A stretch of 6,254 bases of DNA from Chloroflexota bacterium (GTDB lineage: Bacteria > Chloroflexota > Anaerolineae > Anaerolineales > Villigracilaceae): the NCBI GenBank assembly GCA_021796155.1, contig JAJYOO010000153.1, positions 1 through 6,254 of the forward strand. Reading direction: 5' to 3'. The notes beneath the pieces are model-generated. The model did no database searches and was not told the origin of the DNA. It saw only the letters and a program-made list of their open reading frames with translations. This document shows, piece by piece, positions 1 through 5,895 of this stretch (position 1 is its first letter; each line of letters starts with the position of its first letter). The position numbers and the translations under genes were made by a program.

Positions 1-748
1 GAGGCTGAACTGTTTCTTCGGCCACGATATGAACAGTGATCGCGGAGAGCGAAGCAGACTGCTCGTAATATTTGATCTGGCCTTTCAGCACCTCGATATC
101 ACTATCAACTTGCTGCAACTGTTGATAAACATCGAGCACATCCTGAGTCCGTGTGGCGTTCTGCATGATCTTCGTCAGTTGATCTGCTGCGGCCTGTTTT
201 GCAGTGAGTCTTGATTGAAGGTCAACATATTGATCGGTGACATCCTGGCCGGAACGCGTCTCACTCTTGACGTCAACCGTGCCCTGCTTAATTTGAGCCA
301 ACGCGGCATCGAGTTGTTCCTGAGGAACGCGCACAACGACATCTGCCTGCGGAACCTGCGTCCCATCGCTGGCATACATTTGATAATTGTTTGCCGATAC
401 GACAAATCCGCCCATTTGTTTTGCCATGTCTTGAATCGCGGTCGAGCGCGCATTCACATCTTTGACCACGATGGTCAACTCGGCGGTTTGGATGACAAGG
501 CGATCGCTGGATGGAGTTGTGTTGCTGGTCGTTGTACCAGCAGAGTTTTGAACGGCACTTTTCGCCGCGTCATTGGCAAGCGGTGCAGGTGCGGCAGGCG
601 CTTCCGGCAATGAAGGTGCGCCTCCGCCCATACCCAATTCAGGGACTCCATACGAACGGCTGACTTGTGCCTGTGGTGTGGCCTTTACTCCACAAGCAGT
701 CATAAACAAGGAAGCAATTATTACAACGAAGAACAACAGGCGTTTCAT
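1..748 (-). CDS. DUF4349 family lipoprotein, C-terminus cut by window edge
   Basis: This frame runs open from an ATG at 748 to the left edge, giving 249 residues with no stop. The N-terminus is a lipoprotein signal: positive MKR, a hydrophobic stretch at 4-16, then the lipobox M-T-A-C with the lipidated cysteine at residue 19. A low-complexity Pro/Ala/Ser/Thr linker follows (about 40-80). From about 82 the sequence matches the DUF4349 pattern: it opens with DRLVIQTAELTIVVKDV, has the middle motif VPQADVVVRVPQEQLDAAL, and then an amphipathic, coiled-coil-like stretch (about 175-230) ending in a strand, SASLSAITVHI. Family members usually continue into a C-terminal membrane helix, which would lie beyond the edge. 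The function is unknown; an anchored envelope role is inferred from the lipobox. The start is fixed by a perfect Shine-Dalgarno site at 754-760. The gene is separated by 117 bases from the phosphoesterase gene upstream. Confidence 0.9.
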   Translation of the reverse strand, partial: MKRLLFFVVIIASLFMTACGVKATPQAQVSRSYGVPELGMGGGAPSLPEAPAAPAPLANDAAKSAVQNSAGTTTSNTTPSSDRLVIQTAELTIVVKDVNARSTAIQDMAKQMGGFVVSANNYQMYASDGTQVPQADVVVRVPQEQLDAALAQIKQGTVDVKSETRSGQDVTDQYVDLQSRLTAKQAAADQLTKIMQNATRTQDVLDVYQQLQQVDSDIEVLKGQIKYYEQSASLSAITVHIVAEETVQP

Positions 749-753
749 TTCGT

Positions 754-760
754 CCTCCTT
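754..760 (-). promoter_or_regulatory. Strong ribosome binding site of the DUF4349 gene
   Basis: The minus strand reads AAGGAGG, a full-length match to the Shine-Dalgarno consensus, five bases before the ATG at 748. It decides the start and is the strongest such site in the window. No convincing -35/-10 pair was found in the 68 bases between this site and the heptamer array. Confidence 0.85.
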
Positions 761-828
761 CAACAAGAACGTAAGGTAATTGATTTGCCTTAATGACGAA
801 ACGCAACTCTAAAAGTTCCGGCCCTCTT

Positions 829-871
829 CCAACTGATTACCGCTAACTGGATACTGCTTACTGAATTACCA
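829..871 (-). repeat. Tandem array of degenerate CAGTnnn heptamers
   Basis: Read on the minus strand, bases 863 to 829 are five back-to-back 7-mers: CAGTAAG, CAGTATC, CAGTTAG, CGGTAAT, CAGTTGG. A sixth unit, TGGTAAT (871-865), lies one base out of phase. The consensus is about CRGTWAN. The TAA stop of the metallophosphoesterase gene (868-866) is inside that outermost unit, so the array starts in the last codons of the gene and runs into the spacer. It resembles the degenerate heptanucleotide repeats (STRR type) described in cyanobacteria and other large bacterial genomes. Its origin and role here are unknown. Confidence 0.65.
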
Positions 872-1597
872 ACCTTCTGCTAATCTCACCGCGTGTTTCT
901 CCGGCAAATTTGATTCGCGGATGCGTTGCTGGACTTCTGCAAAGTTATATTCCACGCGGCGGGCTTCCCATGTGTCGGCTTTGCTGTCGTAAATGGCATA
1001 TGCCGCGCGCGGATCGCGGTCGCGCGGCTGGCCGACCGAACCGGGATTCAAGATCACGCGCGGCGTGAGCGGAGTCGCTTCGCGTTCACGAGCGACTTCC
1101 ATCGTCACGCGGTCATTCTTCTCGTTCAACTGAAACATGCTTTGGATGTGCGAATGTCCCACAAAACAAAATGGTGTATCGAAGTGATCGAAGTTGAGAC
1201 GCGCCGAAAGCGTATTCAGGACATATTCCCAAATTGGATCGCGCGGACTGCCATGTGCGAGCGTCGCATGACCGCGGACTTTTGTGTTCTGCGGCATGGA
1301 TTTCAGGAAGTTCATATTGTCGGCTGTGAGAACCTTTTCGGTCCAGATCAAGGAACGGCGCGCGTCACCATTGAAAGCTTCAAGCGCCATCTTCCCTATC
1401 ACCGCCACATCATGATTGCCCAAGACACAAGTGAGATGCGGCAATTCTCGCACCTGTTCCACGACCGCGTTGGGGTCCGGCCCATAACCGACCATATCGC
1501 CGAGACACCAGGTTTCATCCGTCGAACCTGCGTCGTTCAAGACGGCCTCCAGTGCAGTGTAGTTGGCGTGAATGTCCGATATGACCAAAATGCGCAT
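866..1597 (-). CDS. YfcE/MJ0936-like metallophosphoesterase
   Basis: A complete 243-residue calcineurin-like phosphoesterase, probably cytoplasmic, since no signal peptide or membrane segment is present. The metal-binding motifs appear in order: D8-x-H10 in SDIHAN, GDMVGYGPDP (Asp34), GNHD (Asn61, His62), a histidine in AHGS (His115) and GHSH (His148, His150), followed by the conserved PGSVGQPRD loop. Families of this type use two metal ions, commonly Mn, to hydrolyse phosphomonoesters or phosphodiesters; the substrate cannot be read from the sequence. The ATG is two bases after the coaBC stop, with GGAG at 1606-1603 inside the end of coaBC, so the two are probably cotranscribed and translationally coupled. 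The stop codon lies in a heptamer repeat array and no intrinsic terminator was seen after it. Confidence 0.93.
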   Translation of the reverse strand: MRILVISDIHANYTALEAVLNDAGSTDETWCLGDMVGYGPDPNAVVEQVRELPHLTCVLGNHDVAVIGKMALEAFNGDARRSLIWTEKVLTADNMNFLKSMPQNTKVRGHATLAHGSPRDPIWEYVLNTLSARLNFDHFDTPFCFVGHSHIQSMFQLNEKNDRVTMEVAREREATPLTPRVILNPGSVGQPRDRDPRAAYAIYDSKADTWEARRVEYNFAEVQQRIRESNLPEKHAVRLAEGW

Positions 1598-1599
1598 GA

Positions 1600-2811
1600 T
1601 TACTCCAGTAGCGCCGCGACGCGTTCGATGATGGCATCGGCCACCTCCGCCTTACTCATCAACGGCAAAGATTCCTGCCCCCCATTTGTATATAGCAATG
1701 TGACTCGATTTGTTTCCACGCTAAAACCTGCATCTTTGGAAGAAATATCATTGGCTGCAATAAAATCCAGGTTCTTCGACTTTAGCTTTTCGCCCGCATT
1801 CTCTAGCAGATCGCGCGACTCAGCCGCGAAACCGACCATGACGCGCGGGCGCTTCGTCCCTGACCTTATATCGGCTACCGCTTCCAAAATATCTTCTGTC
1901 GCTTCAAGCTCGATCTGCGGAATGCCATCCCGCTTCTTCATTTTATTTTCCGCGGCTTGCTTCGGCCTGAAGTCTGCGACCGCGGCGGCCATGATGAGCG
2001 CATCGGCACCTGCGGATTCTTTTATTACCGCGTCCAACATTTGTTTCGCAGTTTGAACATTGACGACGCACGCGCCAACTGGCGGAGTCAGCGAAGTTGG
2101 GGTGGTGATCAATGTAACATTTGCGCCTGCATCGAGAGCGGCCTGCGCCAACGCGTAACCTTGTTTGCCGGAAGATTTGTTGGTCAGAACACGGACGGGG
2201 TCGAGAGGTTCCTGAGTCCCACCAGCGGAGATGACAACTTTTTTATCGGCGAGCCGGCCTTTTCGTCCGAGGACGAAGCGAATGTGGCCGATCAATTCGG
2301 TCGGCTCGATTAATCGCCCTTTACCAGCCAATCCAGATGCGAGATGCCCTTCGGCTGGTCCCGCGATAAATGCATCGCGTTCTTTTAGCTTTTCAAGATT
2401 TTCCTGCGTGGCCGGATGATCGAACATGCCGCCATCCATTGCCGGAGCAATCAACAACGGACATGATGCGGCAAGCGCGGTAATGGCCAATAAATTATCC
2501 GTCTCGCCGTGTGCTAGTTTTGCAATTGTATTCGCAGTGCACGGAGCAATGACAAGAATATCAGCGCTTTTGCCAAGACCAACGTGAAGCACATGTGCTT
2601 CGCCACCCCAAAGATCAGACTCGGTAAAAGCGCGGCGCCCGGTAACAGATTGAAATGTGAGCGGCGTGATAAATTTTTCTGCGGCTGGTGTGAGGATGGC
2701 GTCCACTTGCGCGTCCATTTGCGTCAACTTGGATGCCAGGTCGGCGGCTTTGAACGCCGCAATGGAACCTGTCACGCCAAGCAAAACGCGTTTATTTTTC
2801 AGGACGCTCAT
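1600..2811 (-). CDS. coaBC: Bifunctional phosphopantothenoylcysteine decarboxylase / phosphopantothenate-cysteine ligase
   Basis: A full-length 403-residue Dfp/CoaBC. It joins cysteine to 4'-phosphopantothenate using CTP (CoaB) and decarboxylates the product to 4'-phosphopantetheine with FMN (CoaC), two steps of cytoplasmic coenzyme A synthesis. The CoaC half (about 1-180) shows the flavin motif GVTGSIAA (12-19) and the catalytic His76 (His75 in E. coli Dfp). The CoaB half (about 188-403) shows ISAGGTQEPLDPVR, N211-KSSGKQG, AAAVADFRP, the lysine cluster ENKMKKRD (288-295), VGFAAES and AND. Two active-site positions differ from E. coli: the PAMN asparagine is Asp126 (PAMDGGMF), and the ACG cysteine (Cys158 in E. 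coli) is Ser159 (LASGLAGKGRL). All three positions align with an offset of one. I recall the PAMD/ASG pairing from other phyla such as Bacteroidetes, so it is probably a natural subfamily rather than decay. There is no Shine-Dalgarno site; a TATAAT box sits seven bases before the ATG. Confidence 0.97.
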   Translation of the reverse strand: MSVLKNKRVLLGVTGSIAAFKAADLASKLTQMDAQVDAILTPAAEKFITPLTFQSVTGRRAFTESDLWGGEAHVLHVGLGKSADILVIAPCTANTIAKLAHGETDNLLAITALAASCPLLIAPAMDGGMFDHPATQENLEKLKERDAFIAGPAEGHLASGLAGKGRLIEPTELIGHIRFVLGRKGRLADKKVVISAGGTQEPLDPVRVLTNKSSGKQGYALAQAALDAGANVTLITTPTSLTPPVGACVVNVQTAKQMLDAVIKESAGADALIMAAAVADFRPKQAAENKMKKRDGIPQIELEATEDILEAVADIRSGTKRPRVMVGFAAESRDLLENAGEKLKSKNLDFIAANDISSKDAGFSVETNRVTLLYTNGGQESLPLMSKAEVADAIIERVAALLE

Positions 2812-2818
2812 AATGCCG

Positions 2819-2824
2819 ATTATA
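2819..2824 (-). promoter_or_regulatory. -10 box for coaBC, probable leaderless promoter
   Basis: The minus strand reads TATAAT at 2824-2819, followed by seven bases (CGGCATT) and then the coaBC ATG at 2811. Normal spacing puts the transcription start at or next to the A of the ATG, so the mRNA would have no leader. This agrees with the absence of any Shine-Dalgarno sequence. No good -35 hexamer exists 16-18 bases upstream; that region is the terminator stem of the preceding unit. Confidence 0.6.
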
Positions 2825-2837
2825 CTGCCTGAAAGAA

Positions 2838-2864
2838 ACGGGACGGATTGTTGATCCGTCCCGT
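2838..2864 (-). terminator. Intrinsic terminator of the surface-protein unit
   Basis: A perfect 11-bp inverted repeat, ACGGGACGGAT and ATCCGTCCCGT, with a 5-base loop, lies eight bases after the stop of the lamin-tail lipoprotein gene. On the minus strand the stem is followed by TTTCTTTC, a T-rich tail. It separates the lipoprotein unit from coaBC. The plus-strand side also has a T-rich flank (GGTTTGTTTTA), but no plus-strand gene feeds into it. Confidence 0.88.
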
Positions 2865-2872
2865 GGTTTGTT

Positions 2873-3928
2873 TTAGTGATAAGGCGCGTCGCCGGGTGAT
2901 CCGCCCGGAACTTCGCGCCAATTACTTAATGTATCCGGCCCGCGCGGGTCAACTCGCTCGGCAGATGAACAGGCGTGTAAATCCAGCGGCAGGTTATCGG
3001 GATCGGTCGCGATCTCGTTGACATACGGACTGAGTTTCGGTGTGCCGTATGTTGAAACAACAGTGTGGATGACCGTCTCTGTTCCAATGTATAAAACGAC
3101 TGGTCCGCGTCCGGGGCCATTGCCAACGATGTTATAAGCCGCGTCGCCGAGATTATCGCCGTTCTCCGATGTCAGGATGATGGTGTTCGGCGCAAAGTGA
3201 TATGGCATGTGGTCATCAATCCCGCCCAAGGTATAAGATGGAGAAAGTATCACAGCAAAGCGTTTGGCTGGTATGACGGTCGTATTCGTGACCACATTGT
3301 TTTGGATCCGGTCGTTGGGCCGGCGCGTTGACCATGCCACCAGTTCATCGGGGGTGCCGCTGGTGTTGTTGGGCGGAGGCGCAACAAGCCACCAACCGTT
3401 AACATCAACGGGCTGGTCGCCGTAATTGTATAGCTCGACATATTCATTCCAATGCCGGACGGGTACGCCACCGCACGGATTGGACATCACTTCACTGATG
3501 GCTATCTGCGGAATGCCTGAAGTCGTCGGCGATGATGCAACGGATACGGGAACCTCAATCGGACCTGGATTGGCATTCGAGCCATTCGCTCCCACGTTGC
3601 ATTGACGCGTCACTGGCGTTGGCGCAGCGGGCGTGGAAGAAATAATGGAAACGGTAATCGTTATTTTTCCGGGCGTGACCGGCGCGGTGAATTCCGCATT
3701 CAGCCCCGGAGAAGTTGTGACGAGGCTCCCATCCGAAGTCTCCCAATTGATCACTGAGTTCGGTGGGACCACGCCATCCAGCGTCAACGCGACTTGTCCG
3801 CCTGGTTGAACGCTGCAATCTTCCGGGAGAATCTTGACTTCATTCGCCGCGGTTGGGACACCACTGCAAGCCGCCAAACCAACTGCGAATAAAAAAGTGA
3901 GCGTGAAAGAAAAATATAAATGTCTCAT
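2873..3928 (-). CDS. Lamin-tail domain lipoprotein with an Ig-like N-terminal domain
   Basis: A 351-residue predicted surface lipoprotein. The signal peptide MRHLYFSFTLTFLFAVGLAAC has a classic lipobox L-A-A-C with the lipidated cysteine at 21. Residues about 30-110 look like an Ig-like beta domain (QPGG at 41-44, then alternating strands, with cysteines at 38 and 110 that could pair). A Pro/Ser/Thr linker follows. From about 140 a lamin-tail domain begins: IAISEVMSNP, then WNEYVELYNYGDQPVDVNGWWL, then IPAKRFAVIL. It closes with the usual tail SSAERVDPRGPDTLSNW and GGSPG. Bacterial lamin-tail domains occur in secreted proteins and are thought to bind other proteins or the surface; no catalytic residues are seen. 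The frame stays open to an ATG at 3997, but that start would add 23 unlikely residues and overlap the upstream gene, so 3928 was chosen. A GGGGA six bases before that ATG is a fair ribosome binding site. Confidence 0.88.
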   Translation of the reverse strand: MRHLYFSFTLTFLFAVGLAACSGVPTAANEVKILPEDCSVQPGGQVALTLDGVVPPNSVINWETSDGSLVTTSPGLNAEFTAPVTPGKITITVSIISSTPAAPTPVTRQCNVGANGSNANPGPIEVPVSVASSPTTSGIPQIAISEVMSNPCGGVPVRHWNEYVELYNYGDQPVDVNGWWLVAPPPNNTSGTPDELVAWSTRRPNDRIQNNVVTNTTVIPAKRFAVILSPSYTLGGIDDHMPYHFAPNTIILTSENGDNLGDAAYNIVGNGPGRGPVVLYIGTETVIHTVVSTYGTPKLSPYVNEIATDPDNLPLDLHACSSAERVDPRGPDTLSNWREVPGGSPGDAPYH

Positions 3929-3948
3929 AGTTCGTCCCCATCTAATAA

Positions 3949-4596
3949 TTATTTGCCCGTCAAAACGCGCAAGGAAAAAATCGCGCCCTGACTGCAAAAA
4001 TCCTGTGAAGCCTGAACGCTGATGTAACCGTCGCCGGGCGCGTCTGCCAATTCCACGCCGACTTCACAGCCGTTGGTCGAACCAAGCGTTTGGAACGCGT
4101 CGCCGCTGTATTGCCACTTGCAAGACATGATGGTGTCTTTTTGCATGGGTAGCGCTGTCAGCGTTAGACTGCCTCCGGGTTGCGCGGTCAACGTCTCGCC
4201 GGGCTGAAGCGGATTTGGTTGTCCTGCAATTTCGAATGAAACAGATGTCGGCGGCTGACAGGCCGGGAAGACAATCAATAATCCGCCTACAGAAAGAGCA
4301 AATGTAATTGCAATCAACCAGAGCGGCAGTCCGGTCAAATAGATCCGCACCTTGTCTGATGTCATCAACGGTTTGATGCTTGGTAGTTCGATTCCCAGAC
4401 GCAACAGGATCAATAATCCGCTGCTGATCATTGCCGCGAAAGCATACATGGCTTGCTGCGGATCGGGACTTTGACTCAACCAGGCCAGTACAGAATACGG
4501 AAATAATAAACGCAAGCGTACTGCGGCGATGACGGCGGCCCATAAAACAAGAAAGACTGCAAGGCCACGAATAAACTCAACAGGCTTCCGGTTCAT
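3949..4596 (-). CDS. Three-helix membrane protein with external Ig-like C-terminal domain, function unknown
   Basis: A 215-residue protein that I do not recognise as a named family. Three hydrophobic segments are visible at about 10-31, 48-66 and 88-110. Basic residues before segment 1 and between segments 2 and 3 suggest a cytoplasmic N-terminus, with residues after 111 outside. The outer part (113-215) has four cysteines (113, 159, 177, 201), enough for two disulfides, and the pattern QPGGSLTLTALP followed by a C-x-W core, which looks like a small Ig-like domain. The QPGG element also occurs in the N-terminal domain of the lipoprotein encoded 20 bases downstream, so the two products may be related in that domain and work at the same surface. 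Cys113 follows a hydrophobic segment (VFPAC), so a lipoprotein starting at Met78 is a weaker alternative. AAGGATGG five to six bases before the ATG is the ribosome binding site and lies in a hairpin. Confidence 0.8.
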   Translation of the reverse strand: MNRKPVEFIRGLAVFLVLWAAVIAAVRLRLLFPYSVLAWLSQSPDPQQAMYAFAAMISSGLLILLRLGIELPSIKPLMTSDKVRIYLTGLPLWLIAITFALSVGGLLIVFPACQPPTSVSFEIAGQPNPLQPGETLTAQPGGSLTLTALPMQKDTIMSCKWQYSGDAFQTLGSTNGCEVGVELADAPGDGYISVQASQDFCSQGAIFSLRVLTGK

Positions 4597-4599
4597 CTT

Positions 4600-4640
4600 C
4601 CATCCTTAAAATAAAAAAGAATAAAGAAAAGAAAGGATGG
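4600..4640 (-). promoter_or_regulatory. Leader hairpin that can mask the ribosome binding site
   Basis: On the minus-strand transcript, CCATCCTT (4640-4633) is perfectly complementary to AAGGATGG (4607-4600), which is the Shine-Dalgarno site of the three-helix protein gene starting at 4596. The 8-bp stem closes a 25-base loop that is almost entirely U, A and C. If it forms, the ribosome binding site is hidden. The TATAAT box at 4650-4645 would place the transcription start near 4638, inside the left arm, which would leave about 6 bp of stem at the very 5' end of the mRNA. Confidence 0.5.
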
Positions 4641-4644
4641 GATG

Positions 4645-4650
4645 ATTATA
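4645..4650 (-). promoter_or_regulatory. -10 box for the surface-protein unit
   Basis: A perfect TATAAT on the minus strand, 48 bases before the ATG at 4596. The best -35 candidate is TTCAAA at 4671-4666, four of six matches to TTGACA, with a short 15-base spacer, and it is one half of a perfect palindrome. The likely transcription start is an A near 4638. Confidence 0.55.
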
Positions 4651-4659
4651 GTTACACCT

Positions 4660-4671
4660 TTCAAATTTGAA
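4660..4671. promoter_or_regulatory. 12-bp perfect palindrome over the -35 region, possible operator
   Basis: TTCAAATTTGAA is an exact 12-bp palindrome centred about 18 bases before the TATAAT box of the surface-protein unit. This position would let a bound dimeric regulator block or assist RNA polymerase. In AT-rich DNA such palindromes can arise by chance, and no regulator gene lies next to it. Confidence 0.35.
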
Positions 4672-4693
4672 CCTTAGGAGGACTTTACACTTT

Positions 4694-4912
4694 TCAATTC
4701 CCTGACGTTTTGGAAAGGATTTGTTTAAGAAAGGTGCGATGGATTGTTATAAAAATATACCAGGCGTATTTCGTTGGTAATTTCGATATGCCAGATTCTT
4801 TGTCCATCCCCGCTTCTTTCTGGACTTTGTGTTGGATTCGTTTCTCTGAACTTTTTCCCGCCTCGGACTTTATCCACGCTTCATCTGCATTCTCGAGTTG
4901 TTTAGCATTCAT
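4694..4912 (-). CDS. Doubtful small hypothetical ORF, 72 residues
   Basis: An ATG at 4912, 40 bases after the stop of the EamA transporter gene, opens a 72-residue frame. The first 45 residues are strongly charged and helix-prone, rich in Lys, Glu and Ala (MNAKQLENADEAWIKSEAGK at the start). The rest is more hydrophobic and aromatic (KYAWYIFITIHRTFLKQ) and basic. No Shine-Dalgarno site precedes the ATG; the bases before it are GCGTTGCG. I recognise no family. The plus strand also has an open frame over the same bases, which weakens the coding case. It could be a real small protein, a decayed gene end or chance. The rest of the 355-base region 4597-4951 holds only the regulatory elements listed separately. 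Confidence 0.3.
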   Translation of the reverse strand: MNAKQLENADEAWIKSEAGKSSEKRIQHKVQKEAGMDKESGISKLPTKYAWYIFITIHRTFLKQILSKTSGN

Positions 4913-4921
4913 CGCAACGCG

Positions 4922-4936
4922 GTCACAATGTGTGAC
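4922..4936. repeat. Short perfect inverted repeat after the EamA transporter gene
   Basis: GTCACA-ATG-TGTGAC forms 6-bp arms with a 3-base spacer, 16 bases past the stop codon at 4952 and 10 bases before the small ORF start at 4912. As RNA it would be a small hairpin, but no T-run follows on the minus strand, so it is not a standard intrinsic terminator. As DNA it has the form of a dimer binding site. Confidence 0.4.
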
Positions 4937-4951
4937 TTCTTGTTAGAGACA

Positions 4952-5848
4952 TCATGTGAGGAACAGAATCGTCACGCCGACCATTGCCAGCAATGTGCCA
5001 ATGACGGCTTGCCATCCCAGCTTTTCATGGGAAAAGAAATGGCTGATCGGAAGGATAAAGATTGGCGAGAGCGAAGTGAGTACACTGGCAACGCCAACTT
5101 TAGTATTTTGGACTGCAAGAAGAGACAGCGAAACGCCAATTACCGGCCCGATCAACGCGGCGAGCATCAACAATTTAAAAGCGGAAGGGTTTTCTCGCAG
5201 CGTCTGAACGGTTTTCCCAGCTTGTCCTTGTAAAAGAGTCACAAGCCACAATGCAATGACTGCTGCCAGCATTCGGATAACATTTCCGCTGATCGGCGAG
5301 AAATCTCCCGACATGCCTTGCTTGGAGAAGACCAGCCCAGTCGCTTGACCAATTGCACCGAGGATTCCAAATATCACGCCCATGACCGTAGAGCGAGACA
5401 CTTGTGGATTCCCGTTGCCTTGTTCCAGAATGACCCAGATGATCCCGGCCAATGTCAGTGCGATGCCGATGATTTGTCCAAGGCGAAGGGATTCGCCAAA
5501 GAAAATCCATGCTTCCAACGCGCCGAAGATGGTGGAGAGACTTAATAGAAGAGTTCCGATCCGCGGACCGACGTCGTAATATGATTGAAATAAAAATGCG
5601 TCGCCCAATGCAAGTCCGATGACTCCTGATAGTGACAGCCATGCCCAACGTTGAGACTCCGCATTTATCGGGAGCGGCTGACGAAATAAAATGGTATTGA
5701 GAATGATGAGATAAAGCAGCGCAAAAGCGACGCGCGTCCGGTTTCCGATGACCGAGCCGACTTTTTGAACAGCTTTGGTAACAACTACTGCATTGATCGC
5801 AAAGAACAATGAGGTCAATAACCCCGCGATTTCACCGATGTAAGTCAT
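4952..5848 (-). CDS. EamA/DMT superfamily membrane transporter
   Basis: A 298-residue inner-membrane protein with ten hydrophobic segments at about 5-25, 36-55, 68-88, 97-117, 122-142, 154-174, 187-206, 223-245, 249-271 and 278-297. They form the two five-helix EamA repeats of the drug/metabolite transporter superfamily. The repeat ends carry the expected pattern: FGESLRLGQIIGIALTLAGI after helix 4, and the matching FFSHEKLGWQAVIGTLLAMV after helix 9. The length is normal for the family, whose members export or import amino acids, nucleosides, sugars or other small metabolites; the substrate cannot be read from the sequence. The ATG follows a weak, A-rich leader with no good Shine-Dalgarno site. 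TTGATC (5888-5883) and TAAAAG (5866-5861), 16 bases apart, are a poor promoter candidate. No terminator with a T-run follows. Confidence 0.93.
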   Translation of the reverse strand: MTYIGEIAGLLTSLFFAINAVVVTKAVQKVGSVIGNRTRVAFALLYLIILNTILFRQPLPINAESQRWAWLSLSGVIGLALGDAFLFQSYYDVGPRIGTLLLSLSTIFGALEAWIFFGESLRLGQIIGIALTLAGIIWVILEQGNGNPQVSRSTVMGVIFGILGAIGQATGLVFSKQGMSGDFSPISGNVIRMLAAVIALWLVTLLQGQAGKTVQTLRENPSAFKLLMLAALIGPVIGVSLSLLAVQNTKVGVASVLTSLSPIFILPISHFFSHEKLGWQAVIGTLLAMVGVTILFLT

Positions 5849-5895
5849 GTATTTTGCTTTCTTTTAGAATTGTTTTACAAGGGATCAAAATTTCA

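Noticed and set aside
215..613. Plus-strand open frame of 132 codons and an overlapping minus-strand frame at 175-453
   Set aside because: Both lie inside the DUF4349 lipoprotein gene in other frames. The DUF4349 frame has a perfect ribosome binding site, a lipobox and the family motifs.
926..2056. Plus-strand open frame of 376 codons across the phosphoesterase and coaBC genes
   Set aside because: It is antisense to two genes with full sets of family motifs, spans both of them, and its translation shows no domain, signal or plausible composition. It is a shadow of the coding strand.
3929..3997. Upstream ATG start giving the lamin-tail lipoprotein 23 extra residues
   Set aside because: It would overlap the upstream gene by 49 bases and place charged residues before the signal peptide. 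The ATG at 3928 gives a classic lipoprotein signal and has a nearby GGGGA.
4064..4543. Minus-strand frame of 159 codons inside the three-helix protein gene
   Set aside because: It is out of frame with the membrane-protein reading, which has a ribosome binding site and sensible topology. The alternative translation is rich in Arg, Cys and His without pattern.
4676..4681. AGGAGG on the plus strand as a ribosome binding site
   Set aside because: No start codon lies at a usable distance on the plus strand; the nearest ATG is more than 50 bases away.
4922..4936. GTCACA-ATG-TGTGAC as a CRP/FNR binding site
   Set aside because: The half-sites are in the opposite order to the usual TGTGA-N6-TCACA, and the spacer is 3 rather than 6 bases, so it does not fit that class.
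5175..5648. Minus-strand frame of 157 codons inside the EamA transporter gene
   Set aside because: It is a shifted reading of a clear ten-helix transporter, rich in Arg and His and lacking any recognisable feature.
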